A stretch of 64,000 nucleotides of DNA from Pseudorasbora parva (taxonomy: Eukaryota; Chordata; Actinopteri; Cypriniformes; Gobionidae): contig NC_090195.1 in NCBI RefSeq assembly GCF_024679245.1, positions 9,377,993 through 9,441,992 on the forward strand. The letters are read 5' to 3'. Numbering within the stretch: the stretch's first letter is position 1; each line of letters starts with the position of its first letter. A model generated the notes under the pieces. The model was not told the DNA's origin. It searched no databases and saw only the letters and a list, made by a program, of their open reading frames with translations. The translations under genes and the position numbers were made by a program. Of the stretch, positions 1 through 30,545 are shown piece by piece.

Positions 1-68
1 CGTGCCACATCAGTATTTATACATTTTTTCTAAAGATTTTTTATAAATATATTAATAGCACACCAGAA

Positions 69-430
69 CACCGTAAAAAAAAAGGTTGGTTTAACTTAAA
101 AAAAATAAGTAACCTGGTTGCCTTAAAAATTTGAGTTGAAACAATGAAGGAAATTGGTTTAATAAATAGAAACTCAAAATATTATTGTATCTGAACCACA
201 TAAAATGTGATAAATCATGAAAGTAACACAATTTGGCATGTTTCACTGCCTCATCACAAATAAAACATACACAATTACCCTAGTTGCTTACAAAATATTT
301 TAATAGTATTTGAAAAAAGGTTGGCGATTCTCAAAAATGTTCATTGAACTAACTCAAATTTTTTATTTCAACGAACTCAAAATGTTAAGGCAACCAGGTA
401 ACTTATTTTTTAAATATTTTTTTTACAGTG
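69..430. mobile_element. non-autonomous DNA transposon (CACTGTAAA-end family), copy 1
   Basis: The ends read caccgtaaaaa and tttttacagtg in inverted orientation. The inner arms repeat inverted: taacctggttgcctt near the left and aaggcaaccaggtaac near the right. The same family occurs at 15907-16296 and, interrupted, at 32540-33780. No coding capacity; a MITE-like element. Confidence 0.75.
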
Positions 431-760
431 GGACATTCTATGTAAATGCTATATCTTTAACCTAACCGTCATCAGAAAACTAAAACTACATTGTATATAT
501 ATTTGTACTTTTTCCATAGTTTATTATTTTCATTCCTAATGTAAACTCCTGAAAATATAATACAACAATAATGTGAATTCCTCAGAATATAATACAACAT
601 AAGGGCCAATGTTAATTTATTTTCACTGGAAATTTCCAGACACTGAAAATAAAATTAGTGTGAAAAGTTACAGGAGGGTGTGTGTTTGTCAAGTCTGGCC
701 TCTTTTGTTGTTTTGTACACAAGATTCCACTGTGTTTGTATGTGCACGCCTGCGTCTACG

Positions 761-795
<35 letters not shown>

Positions 796-1759
796 CTCGA
801 GGTGTTCGCTAGTGCAACAGGACAAAGTTCACTCTACACTCCAAGTACAGGCCAAGCCTCTCCCTCGGGAGCCAATGAGACTGGCTCCAGGAGCATAACT
901 CTGTCTAGTCCGGCCCCTCACGTCAATTTAGCTCAGGCAGCTGTCAGGTACCTGCAGCGTAGCAAAACAAATCGTAAATGCTCACAGCACACCGTGTTCC
1001 ACACACTCTAATGACAGCGTCTGTACAGTGTGTTTATTTGAAAGTGTAGATTCATTCTAACAATGCCTGTCTTCAACATGCTTGCAGATTCCAGCTCTTT
1101 CAGATCACAGGTGAGCTTTTTGTTCAAATCATTTCTTTTCAAGTGAATCTGTGATGTAGTTCTGCCCTGCAGGGCCTCATTTACTCCTACTGAATGCAAT
1201 AGTACTATAAGAAAAGTCTCTTTTACAATGCACTTTTAAAGTTGCTTTAGCTTTATTCATGGATTTGTTATTGAAGAAATATTGCTTTATTAAATTTTGA
1301 TGCACTAGTTATGGGAAACATTATGAGATTTTGTTTCTAGCCCAGAGTTCATTGCAGTTTAGAATGATATATATGTTATGGATTGTGCATTTATTTAATT
1401 GCACACCAGTTTTATTAATTGCATCGCTTGCAACACAACACCACGGTCATCATTTTGCAATAACAAACCCAATGTAATTTATATAGCATGTAATAATGAT
1501 ATTGACATGCAATTTGCCCAGAGTGCAGTTCAACTCGGATGGTAAATTGCATGGAGGAAATTCTCCATTCTCCATTCTTTGTGCATATGTACAGGATGAA
1601 CGTGTTTTGTGCAGTGGTGTGACAGTGTTTACTTGTCAAAATTAATGATGAGATTAATTGTGCTTTTGGACAAACTTTTAATTATCAAATTATTAATGCA
1701 TTGCAATGTCTGTGAGTGGCAACAGTATGAATCATGTGATTTATTTACTGTGATTACAG
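431..1759. other. vav3 upstream intron, no gene seen
   Basis: AT-rich unique-looking sequence with a (TG)n tract at 766-789. Short frames around 680-1010 have no recognisable domain and no convincing splice borders. Nothing else seen. Confidence 0.5.
766..789. repeat. (TG)n microsatellite
   Basis: About twelve TG units in uninterrupted run, directly visible. Confidence 0.9.
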
Positions 1760-1790
1760 ATTGGAAAAGCACCATGTCGTGGAGGAGAAG
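1760..1790 (+). CDS. vav3: possible small upstream vav3 exon (31 nt)
   Basis: A 31-nt segment lies between a good acceptor (ending gattacag) and a good donor (gaag|gtaaat). Read from phase 0 it gives IGKAPCRGGE and ends with one extra base, g. That base joined to the gt opening the 6740 exon makes the Gly before LPKM, so the phase is right for the next known exon. I cannot match the peptide to a VAV family linker with certainty; this region between the C1 and SH3 domains varies among VAV proteins. It may be a chance splice-like sequence. Confidence 0.3.
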
Positions 1791-2589
1791 GTAAATCACA
1801 AACAGATAAAATAAATCATTTTGAGTTCTTTAAGGGATAGTTCACCCAAACATGACTAACCAGCATGTTGTTATTTCTGTCAGTGGATCAGAAAAGGATG
1901 TTTTTTGAAGCCATTTTCAATGCAAGATGTGGTCACTATGGACACTAAGAGTCTTTTAAAATTCTCTTTTTGTGATTTACTGAAAATATGTACAGCATTT
2001 AGGTTTGAAATTACATGTTAATGTTAATGCGCATGACGATTGAACTTTAGGTGAACTGTTCAAAGTTTGGCATGTCCTGCACTGAAATGTGCGATTCCGT
2101 CATTGTTATGGCTTTTGGGTTTTGTAAGCGATCAAAACATGCGTAGTCTTGTACATTACATACTTCAATCTGAGCTAGATTGCATATTCTTAGTAGTCAC
2201 TGAGCCGTAGTGTTGTTGTTTGTTGTAAAAGGCAAGCTAATGCACGTAACTAGTGTTTAGTGTCAGATGTAAATCAGATATGAGTGGGAAACAATGTGCG
2301 AAGACATTTAACCACTTTTGCTGCACATTTGCTTGCAGCGATAGGCCCAATACTTCTCCCACTTAATGTTCACTCAGTTTAATTGTATTATGTAGGCTTC
2401 TTAAGCTGTGAAGAGCTTCTTCAGTTGAGAAGTGTGAGCTTCCCTGACCACCGGTATAAACTGTATTAGCACAGGTAGTTTAAATAGAGGAGTCATGTCC
2501 TATATTTTTAAGAATCTTTTATTTCATTTATATGATTTTTTGAGTAACTTCCTCACTCTTTCCTGAACTAATAACTATGGAAGCTTGTT

Positions 2590-2750
2590 TCCACCACATA
2601 CTAATAATAATAATTAAAAAAAGGTAATTGCAAATTTTTATCTCACAATTCTGACTTTTTTCTCAGAATTGTGTGATATAAACTCACAATTGCGAGAAAA
2701 AGTCTCAATTATCTTTTAAATTTTTAAAAATATTTTAAAGTCTCAATTAT
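2590..2750. mobile_element. short palindromic repeat (ACAATTNCGAGA family), copy 1
   Basis: Contains repeated, mutually inverted motifs around tctcacaattctgac and actcacaattgcgaga. A related copy lies at 12570-12740 (cgcacaattgcaag, ctcgcaattgcgaga). Dispersed fish MITE-like repeat without coding capacity. Confidence 0.6.
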
Positions 2751-2954
2751 CTTTTAATCTGTGGCTTTTATAAATAACCGCTCCCAAATTGTCTGGACTA
2801 TTTAATCAAAATGAACCGACACTTGATAATGGGAGTTTTAAAGTTTTTACAGAAACAACTTTGGATCTAAATATGACTTTCAACCAGGGTGCGAATTATG
2901 GGAGGTTTTAAAAATGTCTAGTCCACAAATTACTTTTGCATTTTATTTTAAGAT

Positions 2955-3110
2955 ACCTTTTCAAAAATGAAAATTTTGTCATCATTGACTCACCCTCAAG
3001 TAGTTCCAAATCTGTGAGAGTTACTCTTTTCTGTTGAACACAAAATAAGATATTTTAAAGAGTGTTGGTAACCAGACAGTTAACGGTAGTCATTGACTTA
3101 GTGTTTTTCT
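2955..3110. mobile_element. dispersed repeat fragment (TTCACCCAAAAATG/TCACCCTCA family)
   Basis: Wording such as ttgtcatcattgactcaccc and gttggtaaccagacag is the core of a very abundant cyprinid repeat whose complete copies here end in TTAA-AGGGTTAGTTCACC (see 35798-36433). Another degenerate piece, starting with gggatagttcaccc, lies at 1830-1925. Ends not defined. Confidence 0.55.
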
Positions 3111-3139
3111 TTTCCTACTATGAAAGTCATGCACGTAAT

Positions 3140-4160
3140 GCTACTAGCCTGACAAGCCAGACCCACATCAAGATGTTTGGTCTGGAAACTCACCATTGAC
3201 AGGGCTCAATCCGAGGGGCGGGATAAACGGTTGTCTTTCAAACTCCCTCTGCACGCGATAGGATAGCGCTACACCAACCAGAGCAACGAAGGTGAAGCAG
3301 AGCTCGCTGACAGATTAAACATTCACCGTATCCGGTCGGCTAAACTCCGAACACATCTTCCCTTTTTAAGAATGACTTCAGTGCCGCACTTTGTTCTTTT
3401 CTCAGAGAAAAGCTTAACTCCAAGTCTTCCAGAGTCGCGGTCAAAGCTGATTGAAAAGACTTTCCAGTGTTAGGCACTGGAAAGACAAAACCTGTTCTGT
3501 CTTTGCAGAAGAGTCAACAGCTTCAATTTACGTCTTCAAAATAAAAGTCTCACGTTAGAAAAACATTTTAAAATAAAATTTAGTTGTTTCTTTGACTACA
3601 CATGTAGCACAACCCACTCAAAATGTTCTTGCGACCCGCCAGTAGAAACTCTGAGATAGATGACTCCCGCCACCTCAACTACATGTTCAATCTCGCATCG
3701 CTAGTGTTCAGCAGCAGTCGTTCCACCCATCAGTCTGTCGTAAAGAGGGCCACATTATCTTTAATTATGTTTTCACAGCGCCATTGATAGTTTAATCGAT
3801 ACCCAAGAGGTGATAAATGTCCACCTGGGACACAGGTTCAGATATCAGGGGAGTGACTGCAGGTCTGCATGCTGATGGAGCGACGCGCCTCCCTCGCCAT
3901 TGCTTTTAATAGCTTCATGAATATTTGAAATAAACGAGTGAATCAAACTAAATTGCAAGTCGTTGTTTCTCACCACATCATGATACATCCACTCCTGAGT
4001 TCATTATATCTCTGTTAAGTCACCCTGTCTGCGTGAATCTGCGAGAGGCCTCCTGATCCCACACAATATTGGGGTCGGTAGATTCATTAAAGTTATGGTG
4101 AGAGAAGCTCTCTGTGTAGTTTTTGCTGCCATGGGAATCGCTCCGTTTGAATTAAAGTAG
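3140..4160. mobile_element. probable DNA-transposon remnant
   Basis: Starts with ctagcctgacaagccagacc and contains accaaccagagcaacgaagg, a motif also present in the repeat at about 22960-22990 (accaatcagagcaacggagc). GC content and wording differ from the AT-rich intron around it. No matching right terminus and no intact frame were found, so the limits are approximate. Confidence 0.4.
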
Positions 4161-5681
4161 TTCCTTCCTGCCTGTTCAGCGCTGTTAGGTTTGTCTTCAT
4201 CAGAAACAGCCTTTCTAAAAAAAAAAGTGTTTGTACACTTCAGCAGAATTTATTTCATGTGCAGTCATTTCATATCTTTGTGCATAAATGATACCTCAAA
4301 TAGTGCTGCTTTTGGAGACAGTGTGTTGTTACTCTTTAAAAGTGAGCTCTTTTGTATTGTAAACCCTTAAACTTGCAGGTTTTTTTCTTTTGGCACATTC
4401 AGGTGACCTTTTATGAGTTGTTTGGATGCAAAAATGCATTTTAGTGTTTATTGGTGCTGACTCTTTGCCCTTGTGCACAGAGGTTCTTAGCTTAGCATGC
4501 CGGCAAGACTCTTCCCTGCAGAGAAACACAAGCTCACGCTGTTCTTTAAAGCGTCTTCAAAGGCAACCAGCTGCGCTTGGAGGCCCAGGGCCTTGGGTGA
4601 TCTGCTGGGCTGGAAGGCTTCAGCCACAGCTGGTTGCATTAAGAGAGTCTACACTCGCCTCTCATCATCAGAACGGCAGAATATATAGAGCTGCAGCAAC
4701 CAGCTGAGACCATCACTATTGACCCTTCAGCAAACCAGCCCTGTGCACACAAACACACTCATTCATAGCTCACCGGAGCGCCTGAACGGCTGTCCGCTCG
4801 GTTCTCCCCGTGGCACGAGACCTGTGCTTGCAATTACTTTAATGAATAAAAATGTGTTTTATAATAATTAGGGTAATAGACAGAGTTGTTTGTGGTCAGC
4901 TGGTCTTCACACACACTAGGGGGAATTTGCTAAAGGCCAATTGAAGCGGCGTCAACAGCCAATTGTGTTGTCACCTCGCGGCCAAAAAGCTGCACTTGAA
5001 CACAGCAAAGAGTACAGCTGACTGCCAACTAGCACATGCGTTCCACACCTGCGTGTAAGGATATAAATGTCTGTATCAGCAAGTATCAGTAGTCTAAATG
5101 TGCCGTTCAAAAAGAGGAAACGAAACTGGGACTGCAGATGTACAAACCGTAATCAAAGCAGCGAATATCAATAATGCTAATCACTTCCTTCATTCGAGGC
5201 CGCTTATTTTGTTATGAAAATATTCACTTATTGGAATGCTTGGATAAGATGACGCACAATTAGAACAGCCTCCTGCCTGTGTCGTCTAAACTGAGCAGGC
5301 GATCAGAGCGATCTCTCTCACCAAAGGCCCGACGCCGCAACATGCTGAATCGGGTGATTTTCCACCAATTACAGCTGACTGCAATAACAAGCCAGAGAGG
5401 CGCCCACCGGTGGCCTTACGTTGGCTGATAGTGTCACAGCCCTAAGATTGAATTGCGTCCACTGATAGCATGGTTTATTTAAATTTTTGCTTTAGTATTC
5501 GAATCACTAAAATGATCAAGGAATCAGAAAAAAAAGGTCATCTATGGTTTTAAATGCTAGTTTGTGGAGAGATGTTCAATTATACATTTTTATGAATTGT
5601 ATGTGCTTTTGTCATTTTTTTTTATTTCTTTTTACCTTTACCTTTAACTTTTAGCTTTATTTCACTTTAGTAATTTTAGTA
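4161..5681. other. vav3 intron, mostly unique sequence
   Basis: No exon recognised. Two GC-richer islands (about 4480-4700 and 4910-5440) stand out from the AT-rich background and could be conserved non-coding DNA, but nothing in the sequence proves that. Confidence 0.4.
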
Positions 5682-6363
5682 CTGCCGTTCAAAAGTTTGA
5701 GATTGGTAAGATTTTGCCCTTTTTGCCAATAAGGCTGCATTTATTTGATTTAAAAATACAAAGGAGTAATATTGTGAAATATGATTAGATTTTAAAATAC
5801 TAAAATACTTTACTATTTGAATATATTTTAAAATGTAATTTCTCTTTGCGTGATGCAAAATATAAAGCTTTTGTAACATTAAACACTATCATTTATAAGT
5901 TTGGGGTTAGTCAGAATTTTGTTTTTCAGAAATTAAAAGTCACAAAATTAATATTTTTATTCTGCGGATGCATTAAATTGGTCAAAAGTGATATTAACAA
6001 CATTTTTAATGCTACAAAAGATTCAATTTCAAATAAATGCTGTTCTTTTGAACTTTCTATTTGTCATAGAACCCTGAAAAAAATATTCACAACTGTTTTT
6101 AATAATAGTCAATGTTTGTTGAGCACCAAAATCAGCATATTAAAATGATATCTGAATGATCTTATGATGCTGGAAATTCAGCTTTGATCACAGGAATGAA
6201 TTACATTTTTAAATATATATATTTTATATATTTTAAATTCTAATATTGCACAATATGACAGTTTTTTGTATTTGAATCAAATAAATGCAGCCTTGGTGAG
6301 TATAAGAGACTTATTTTAAAAACGTAAGACATTTTATCGATCCCAAACTTTTGAACGGTAGTG
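5682..6363. mobile_element. Tc1/mariner-like non-autonomous element (CCGTTCAAAAGTTTG ends)
   Basis: Inverted termini ctgccgttcaaaagtttga and the complement of cccaaacttttgaacggtag, with TA at both outer edges (5680-5681 and 6364-6365). The middle holds stop-filled frames only. Fragments of the same family lie at 10465-11100, 16605-16760, 21765-22000 and 42890-43215. TA duplication suggests Tc1/mariner type. Confidence 0.75.
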
Positions 6364-6739
6364 TACATTTATTTTATTTCAGTAATATAATCTTTATTTT
6401 GAATACGATTCACTAAAGTGATCAAGGAATGGCATAAACATGGCCGGCTACGCTTTAAATGCAGGATTCTGCAGACTGTCTGCATGACTGCACAAACTTT
6501 TGAGACAAAGCATGAGCTCGCTGACAGCTTTATGATGGATTGACATGATTCTTCTGTCACCTGTGGTGATTTACGATCACTGCGTCACGTAAATAAACCT
6601 GTTCTTTATGTGACGGAGTGTCAAAACATGCAGTAATGACACTCTGTCAAAGTTCAGCATGCTTGTTGACAATATAGCACACACACACAAACACATAAAT
6701 GCATTATTTTAACAATTTTTCTGTTTTTGTCCCCCCCAG

Positions 6740-24730
<17,991 letters not shown>

Positions 24731-25743
24731 ACGGCTCAACGATCGTGCACAAGAGGAAGGAAATAAACGGGAAACAGCAGACGGACTGCATTCGACTGGA
24801 CTACACTGAGCTGAGTCACGGAGTCAGCTGATTGGCCGCTGCTCTCGCTCACTCTCTGTCTTGTTTGTCTATCCTGGAGGAAGTGCACAGGGTTTGATAA
24901 ATGAAGGACTGTCTCTCAGGGAGCAGATTATCAAACACAACCCCGAAACCCGCGGCCAGACCGCATCTTAAAAGACCCTCGTGGCGCCTGGACGGAACGT
25001 GGCGGACGAATCCGGGCCTGAGACGGAGCGCACGCAACCGGACTGAGGTTACGCCGTGAGCTATTTCTGTGTGTGTGTGGCAGTTTGTCGGCTCACAAGA
25101 AAACATGTTTGTCCTGACCTTGCCTGAGTCCTCCTTACCTCCCCTATTATTGATGATGTGGCGCCCCCTCTCCCCGCGTGTACGCTGCCCCGGAGGTGTC
25201 CTCACACACAGAAGACCCTCCCGTCCTGCTATTCATCTCAGATTAAGATCATAGCTCCCTGCCATGTAGGCCGCGGTAATTGATTGCTGTCTCTTCCCCG
25301 TTTCCTTCCTATGAAATCTCTCTCATTTTCAGATTTCCACTTAAAGGGAACGACCGGTTGTTTTGTGCGTCGTGTTTCTCGAGCGCTTATCTCTGGAGAT
25401 ATATTGTGGGGTTGTCACGGCGTGTTTATCTGATCCGCGCGGCGAGACGTTGACGGGAAACAAAAGGGATTGCAGTGACAGGCCTGTAAACAGCTTTTTC
25501 AGCAGGGGCTCACGGCCCCGAAAGCATTGTGTCACCCCATCCGGAAAGGATCCTGGGATAGTGCAGACAGTGCCTTCTTAATCAACTAATGAGAGGGATT
25601 TACACGCATTTGCAGGAAGAACTGACACATTGAAAACAATAAGGCTGATCCAGGGAATCAGATGCAGAATTACTGGACTGTGTATAATTATTATATGCAT
25701 GTATATATTTAAGATTATATATAAAATATTTTATATTTAAATA

Positions 25744-25746
<3 letters not shown>

Positions 25747-25785
<39 letters not shown>
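25747..25785. repeat. (AT)n microsatellite
   Basis: Uninterrupted AT run of about 19 units directly beside a transposon insertion. Confidence 0.9.
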
Positions 25786-25788
<3 letters not shown>

Positions 25789-25797
25789 TAGATATAC

Positions 25798-26858
25798 TAG
25801 GGATGCCACAATTCTCAATATAATATTGAACTGTTTGGTACGGCATTCACGGTTTAATACGCGCTTGTGAATTGTGTTTTATTCAGTTTTGCATTTAAAT
25901 CATCATTTTTCTACAAATTCTATAATTTGCCTCCATCCCAATATACTGAACAACGTGACATACATTCACATCACACGTTAGTGGTAGAGTTATAATTACG
26001 GAACACTATAGTTATTCACAATCACGGACGTTCATTATTTGCATGTGCTTTAAAGCCTTCCCGGTTAAACAAATTAATTTGTTTAATCTGCAAAGTTTTA
26101 ACATGCACTTTTCAGAGCGTGCACACTAAACGCCTGTCAAACACGTGATTACTGGACTAAGTAGTCTTACTGCGTTAAAACTGTCAAATACACACAAGGT
26201 TTACAAAAACACAGACGGTTATGTCCAAAGTGAAAGTAAAATCGGCATATGTCTGTATATTAGATGCACGCAGTTCTTAAATTGACAGCAGCAGGTCCTT
26301 AAAGGGACAGTTGACCTCTAAAATTATGTCATTATTTACTCACTCTAATATTGTTCCACACCTGTATTCATTTCTCAATGACAGAGTTTTCATTTTTGAG
26401 CGAACTCTCCCGTAATGTTAATACAACAACAAAAGACATAGAGAAAATATCTCACTGCTCTTGGCTAAAAAACTAATAGTCTAAGTATAATCAATGTATA
26501 TTTTATAGTGAAGTCTATGTAGTGTTTTTTTTTTTTTTTTGTTACATTTATTCATTCAATTTCACACTTAAATGCTACTGTACAGCTCTAAATGCTGCCA
26601 GTGTAAATCTTTATATATATATTTATTCTATATTAAACAATACACTAGGAATGTGTACAATATTTTTTAAGTAAAGTTCTACGTTTAAGTAAGGTTTTTC
26701 AATTATTTTAACTAATATAAAGAAAGAGTATTGCAATCTTTTTTTTCTTCTGTCTAACCTTTGCTGTTCCTGTCGCTAAAGAATAGAATAGCAAAAAAAC
26801 GAACTGAACCAAAAACCGCGGTTTGTATTGAACCGTTGACTGTATTGTTGCATCCCTA
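25798..26858. mobile_element. hAT-like non-autonomous transposon
   Basis: Termini tagggatgccac and gttgcatcccta are inverted. An imperfect 8-bp target duplication flanks it: agatatac at 25790-25797 and atatatac at 26859-26866. Length of duplication and TAGGGATGC ends fit the hAT superfamily. A short TTAA-type MITE (26303-26411) sits inside. No transposase frame. Confidence 0.65.
26303..26411. mobile_element. small MITE nested in the hAT-like element
   Basis: Left TTAA at 26299-26302 then agggacagttgacc; right end gagcgaactctccc followed by GTAA, probably a mutated TTAA. Core wording (tgtcattatttactcactct) is that of the AGGGTTAGTTCACC family. Confidence 0.55.
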
Positions 26859-29543
26859 ATATATACACAGTATATACATGCAAATATTTCTTAAATATAT
26901 ACAGGGGTACATTTAAATATCCTTAATAATTATACACAGACAGTACACACATATATTATGTAAACACAAAAATTATTATAATACATTTTTTATCATATAT
27001 ATTAATATTGATCACTAAAATAAAATGCTTGTTTCTACTCCAAATTCCTTACTCGACCAAGGACAGGACTCTTATTTGACAGATATCGGTCAATTGGTTT
27101 ACCATTAGTGTATTGAAAACCTTCTTGGCCAAGTGTTAGTAAGTCATCTCTCATTAAATCTAAATATAGCAGCGCTCTGCACTGTCATACTGGATGTGAT
27201 CTCACTTCCTGCAGTATTCCCCTCTGGGACTCTTTCTTCCCAGTTTTCCCAGCGCTGAAATGAACCATGCGGATGCTTTACCTGTCTGCAGCTACATGTA
27301 GATCTGTGCAATCTCAACTGCCTCTAAACTGTGATGAAATGGAAGTGTTAAGACTGTGTCGAGGTGACAGACTCTATAATAAGAGAAAGGTCACATCAGG
27401 AAACACTCAAACCGCTGGTTTGTCTCAAATGGTTAGATAAAAGTGCACTCACAAAGGATTATTTATTTATTTGTGATCTAAGAAGAGACTTTGACAGGAA
27501 AAGACATTCAAAGGAATACCGACAAATGACTGAAAAGCTGATAAAAAGCCAGTAGAGAAAAACTAAAAGCATAAACAGAAATATACTCCTATGTGCCTAT
27601 GAAGAAGTCCGATGTACAGCGTCTCCATTTATTATAACCGGCTGTTCTTTCTTCACATTACGCTTTGATTGAACACGAGGACCGATCTTTTATCATTTTA
27701 CTTTTTGTCTTTCCAAAGAGCAACATAATGTATTAAAAAAAAAAAAAAAAAAAATTGTCATGTGAGCAAGTTTTATGTATTTTTTTCATTCCTGTGAAAT
27801 GAGATGTATAGAGTAAAAAGGGTAAATATTTATTGATTTAGATATCTTTATTTGTGTTAAATGTATAATATGAATAAGGCATTGATCAGTCGTCTCATTG
27901 TGTGATCTTTGTCTCATTGTAGCACAATATAACACCACTAAGTGGCAGCATCATTACCAGGTGCGTCTCTCTTCCTCTTCTCCCCCGTCTGATGAGCGAT
28001 AGTTTCTCTTTCCTCCCCTTTGTGCTTTCCTTGAATTTTCCCAATCATCATAATGCTGCCTTGAAGTCCAGGAAAGCCTGTACTTTGAAAGCCATACTTG
28101 CATTCAAATGATTTCAGGCAGAAAAAAAAAAAGACACGTTTTTTGTTTTTCACTTCCCAACAAAGATCTATACTAATTAGCTTCCGCCGTGATCCATTAA
28201 CTGACATCCGGAAACTCTAGGCTCGAAGTTTCAAAGCTAATAACTTTCATGTGCGCTCAACTCACAAATGCGATCATTCTGACACAAGTTCAAGGCGGCT
28301 CAAGGCCCAATGATATTTAAAGATTGAGTATTTTTCAGTGATGCTCACTGAGAGGAAGAGTTATGTCACAGAGGATTCCAGTAGATTAACTTCTCATTAG
28401 GAAAATCACATTTACCAGCTGTTTAGGCCACGGCCATACCTCTCCCGCCCTATCTCTAAAGGTTAAAGGTCGGTTTTAGCATTGCCGTTTTTTTCTTCTT
28501 CTTTCGAGCTTCCACTGAAAGAGGATTTTTGGTCTGGCACCGAAATCTGGGGCGAAATCCGTGCCCGAGGCAGATTATGGTCTTCTCCTGGGTTCGCTGT
28601 TCCCTACGCTCTAACTGCGAGCGGTAGAATTGGTTTTCTAAGCTTTCTCACCGGTAATCTGTTCCCACTCCTCTCTCCCCAGAGATGAACCCTGACAGGA
28701 CGGATTTAACAGGCTTCCACGCATCGTTATATATTTATATACGGCGGTCTGTTTCAACACGGAGTTGTGGGCCACTAATCACCCAGCGATCTCTAACCTC
28801 CAAGGAAAGGGATTTCTTCCTCTATTTCCAGTTTTGCGGTATATCCCGACGTTTTCTCCCCTCACGCCTTCGCAATCATATTCTCCACTCTTTATCTGGA
28901 TGTCCTTTAAACTTTATATAATGCGAAGGGTTTATGCCATACTACAGGCAGACATATTAAGTGAACGCAAATTTTAAATCTAGTTTGTCTCATGCTTTTG
29001 TGTGTGTAATAATCGCTATTGTGTTATTTTGCAAAAAACTTTGGGGCTATTAAACAAGCAAAAGCCATATTTACATAAGGAACCTCGAGAAACGGAGTGG
29101 CGGTGTTCTGAGGGGCTCATGGGTAATGATCTGCTGTCCACTGAAGCCAAAGGCACACACAAGCCTGGCCGCATGTAAAGCGCCGCAGTGGCCTAACCTG
29201 TAGCAGTGCAATCTGAGTGTCCTGCAGCGCCACCTAGCTGCTGTATCACACTTGAACTGTATATATGTTGATAAAGTTGCAATAAAAATGTATATGCTTC
29301 TTTTTGCAAACTGCATTGCTGTCTTTTGTGTCTAGGTTTGTGTGGAAAAACTGTTCAATGGAGTGAGAAGCCAGTTCAGATTGTTGTATTAATAAAAAAA
29401 AACAAAAAAAACAAAAACAAAGAAATCATTTAACTCAAAAACAGAAGGAACTGGAGAAAGAAAATGAGCTGAACAGTAAATATTTGAAAAATAAAATTAT
29501 ACTTATGCACAGAGCGGTATTCTAATAAATGATTGGTAATGAT

Positions 29544-30545
29544 TTATTTTAGTCCAATTCTCACAATTACTATAATTACTCATATTACTAGGATATTGAC
29601 TGCTTATTAGTACTTATAAAGCACATACTAATACCTTATTCTGCATCCATTAATCCTACCCAATACCTAAACTTAACAACTACTTTACCAGCTATTAATA
29701 AGCAATAATAAGGAGTTTATTGAGGCAAAAGTCATAATTAAAGGGTTAGTTCAGTCAAAAATGTATTTTATGTCATTAATGGCTCACTCCAATGTCGTTC
29801 CACACCCGTAAGACCTCCGTTCATCTTCAGAACACAGTTTAAGATATTTTATATTTAGTCCAAGAGATTCTGTCTCCATTTAAAACCTATGCACACTATA
29901 CTGTCCCATGTCCAGAAGGACCAGAAAGAGACAAAGTAGTCCATATGTGACATCAGTTAGTTAATTAGAATCTCTTGAAGCATCAAAAATACATTTTGGT
30001 CCAAAAATAACAAAAACTACAACTTTATTCAGCATTGTCTTCTCTTCCGGGTTTGTTTTCAATCCTCAAAGATTCAAACAGTTATGAATCAGCGCCAATG
30101 TCACATGATTTCAGCAGTTTGACACGTGATCGTTTGAATATGCTGATTCATAACTGTTTGAATCTTTATTTGAGGATTAAAAAACCCAGGAAGAGAAGAC
30201 AATGCTGAATAAAGTTGTAGTTTTTGTTATTTTTGGACCAAAATGTATTTTCGACGCTTCAAGAGATTCTAATTAACCCACTGATGTCTCATATGGACTA
30301 CTATGATGATGTTTTTATTCCCTTTCTGGACATGGACAGTATAGTGTGCATACACTTTCATTGAAGGAACAGAAAATCTCTCGGACTAAATCTAAAATAT
30401 CTTAAACTGTGTTCTGAAGATGAACGGAGGTCTTACGGGTGTGGAATGACATTAGGGTGAGTCATTAATGACATCAATTTCATTTTGGGTGAACTAACCC
30501 TTTAATAGTGAGAATTGGACACTAAACTAAAGTGTGACCAAATAA
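29544..30545. mobile_element. outer repeat carrying the 29742-30501 foldback element
   Basis: Outer arms tagtccaattctcacaatt (left) and tagtgagaattggacacta (right) are inverted. The left arm also shares wording with 15712-15905. The foldback element interrupts it at a TTAA. Confidence 0.6.
29742..30501. mobile_element. 760-bp foldback MITE with TTAA flanks
   Basis: TTAA at 29738-29741 and 30502-30505. Termini agggttagttca and tgaactaaccct. The whole element is a long inverted repeat with arms of roughly 350 bases; for example gtaagacctccgttcatctt on the left and aagatgaacggaggtcttac on the right, and gattcaaacagttatgaatc against gattcataactgtttgaatc near the centre. Confidence 0.88.

Larger units (their letters stand above)
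24731..29300 (+). other. vav3: probable vav3 3' untranslated region (end uncertain)
   Basis: Sequence after the vav3 stop. An AATAAA at 24762-24767 lies only 32 bases past the stop. Another, at 29281-29286, is followed by a T/G-rich stretch and would give a UTR of about 4.5 kb. The hexamer alone cannot decide between them. About 25000-25600 and 27900-29250 look unique; 25798-26858 is a transposon and 25747-25785 an (AT)n tract. I see no credible coding frame here. RNA reads would set the true end. Confidence 0.45.
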
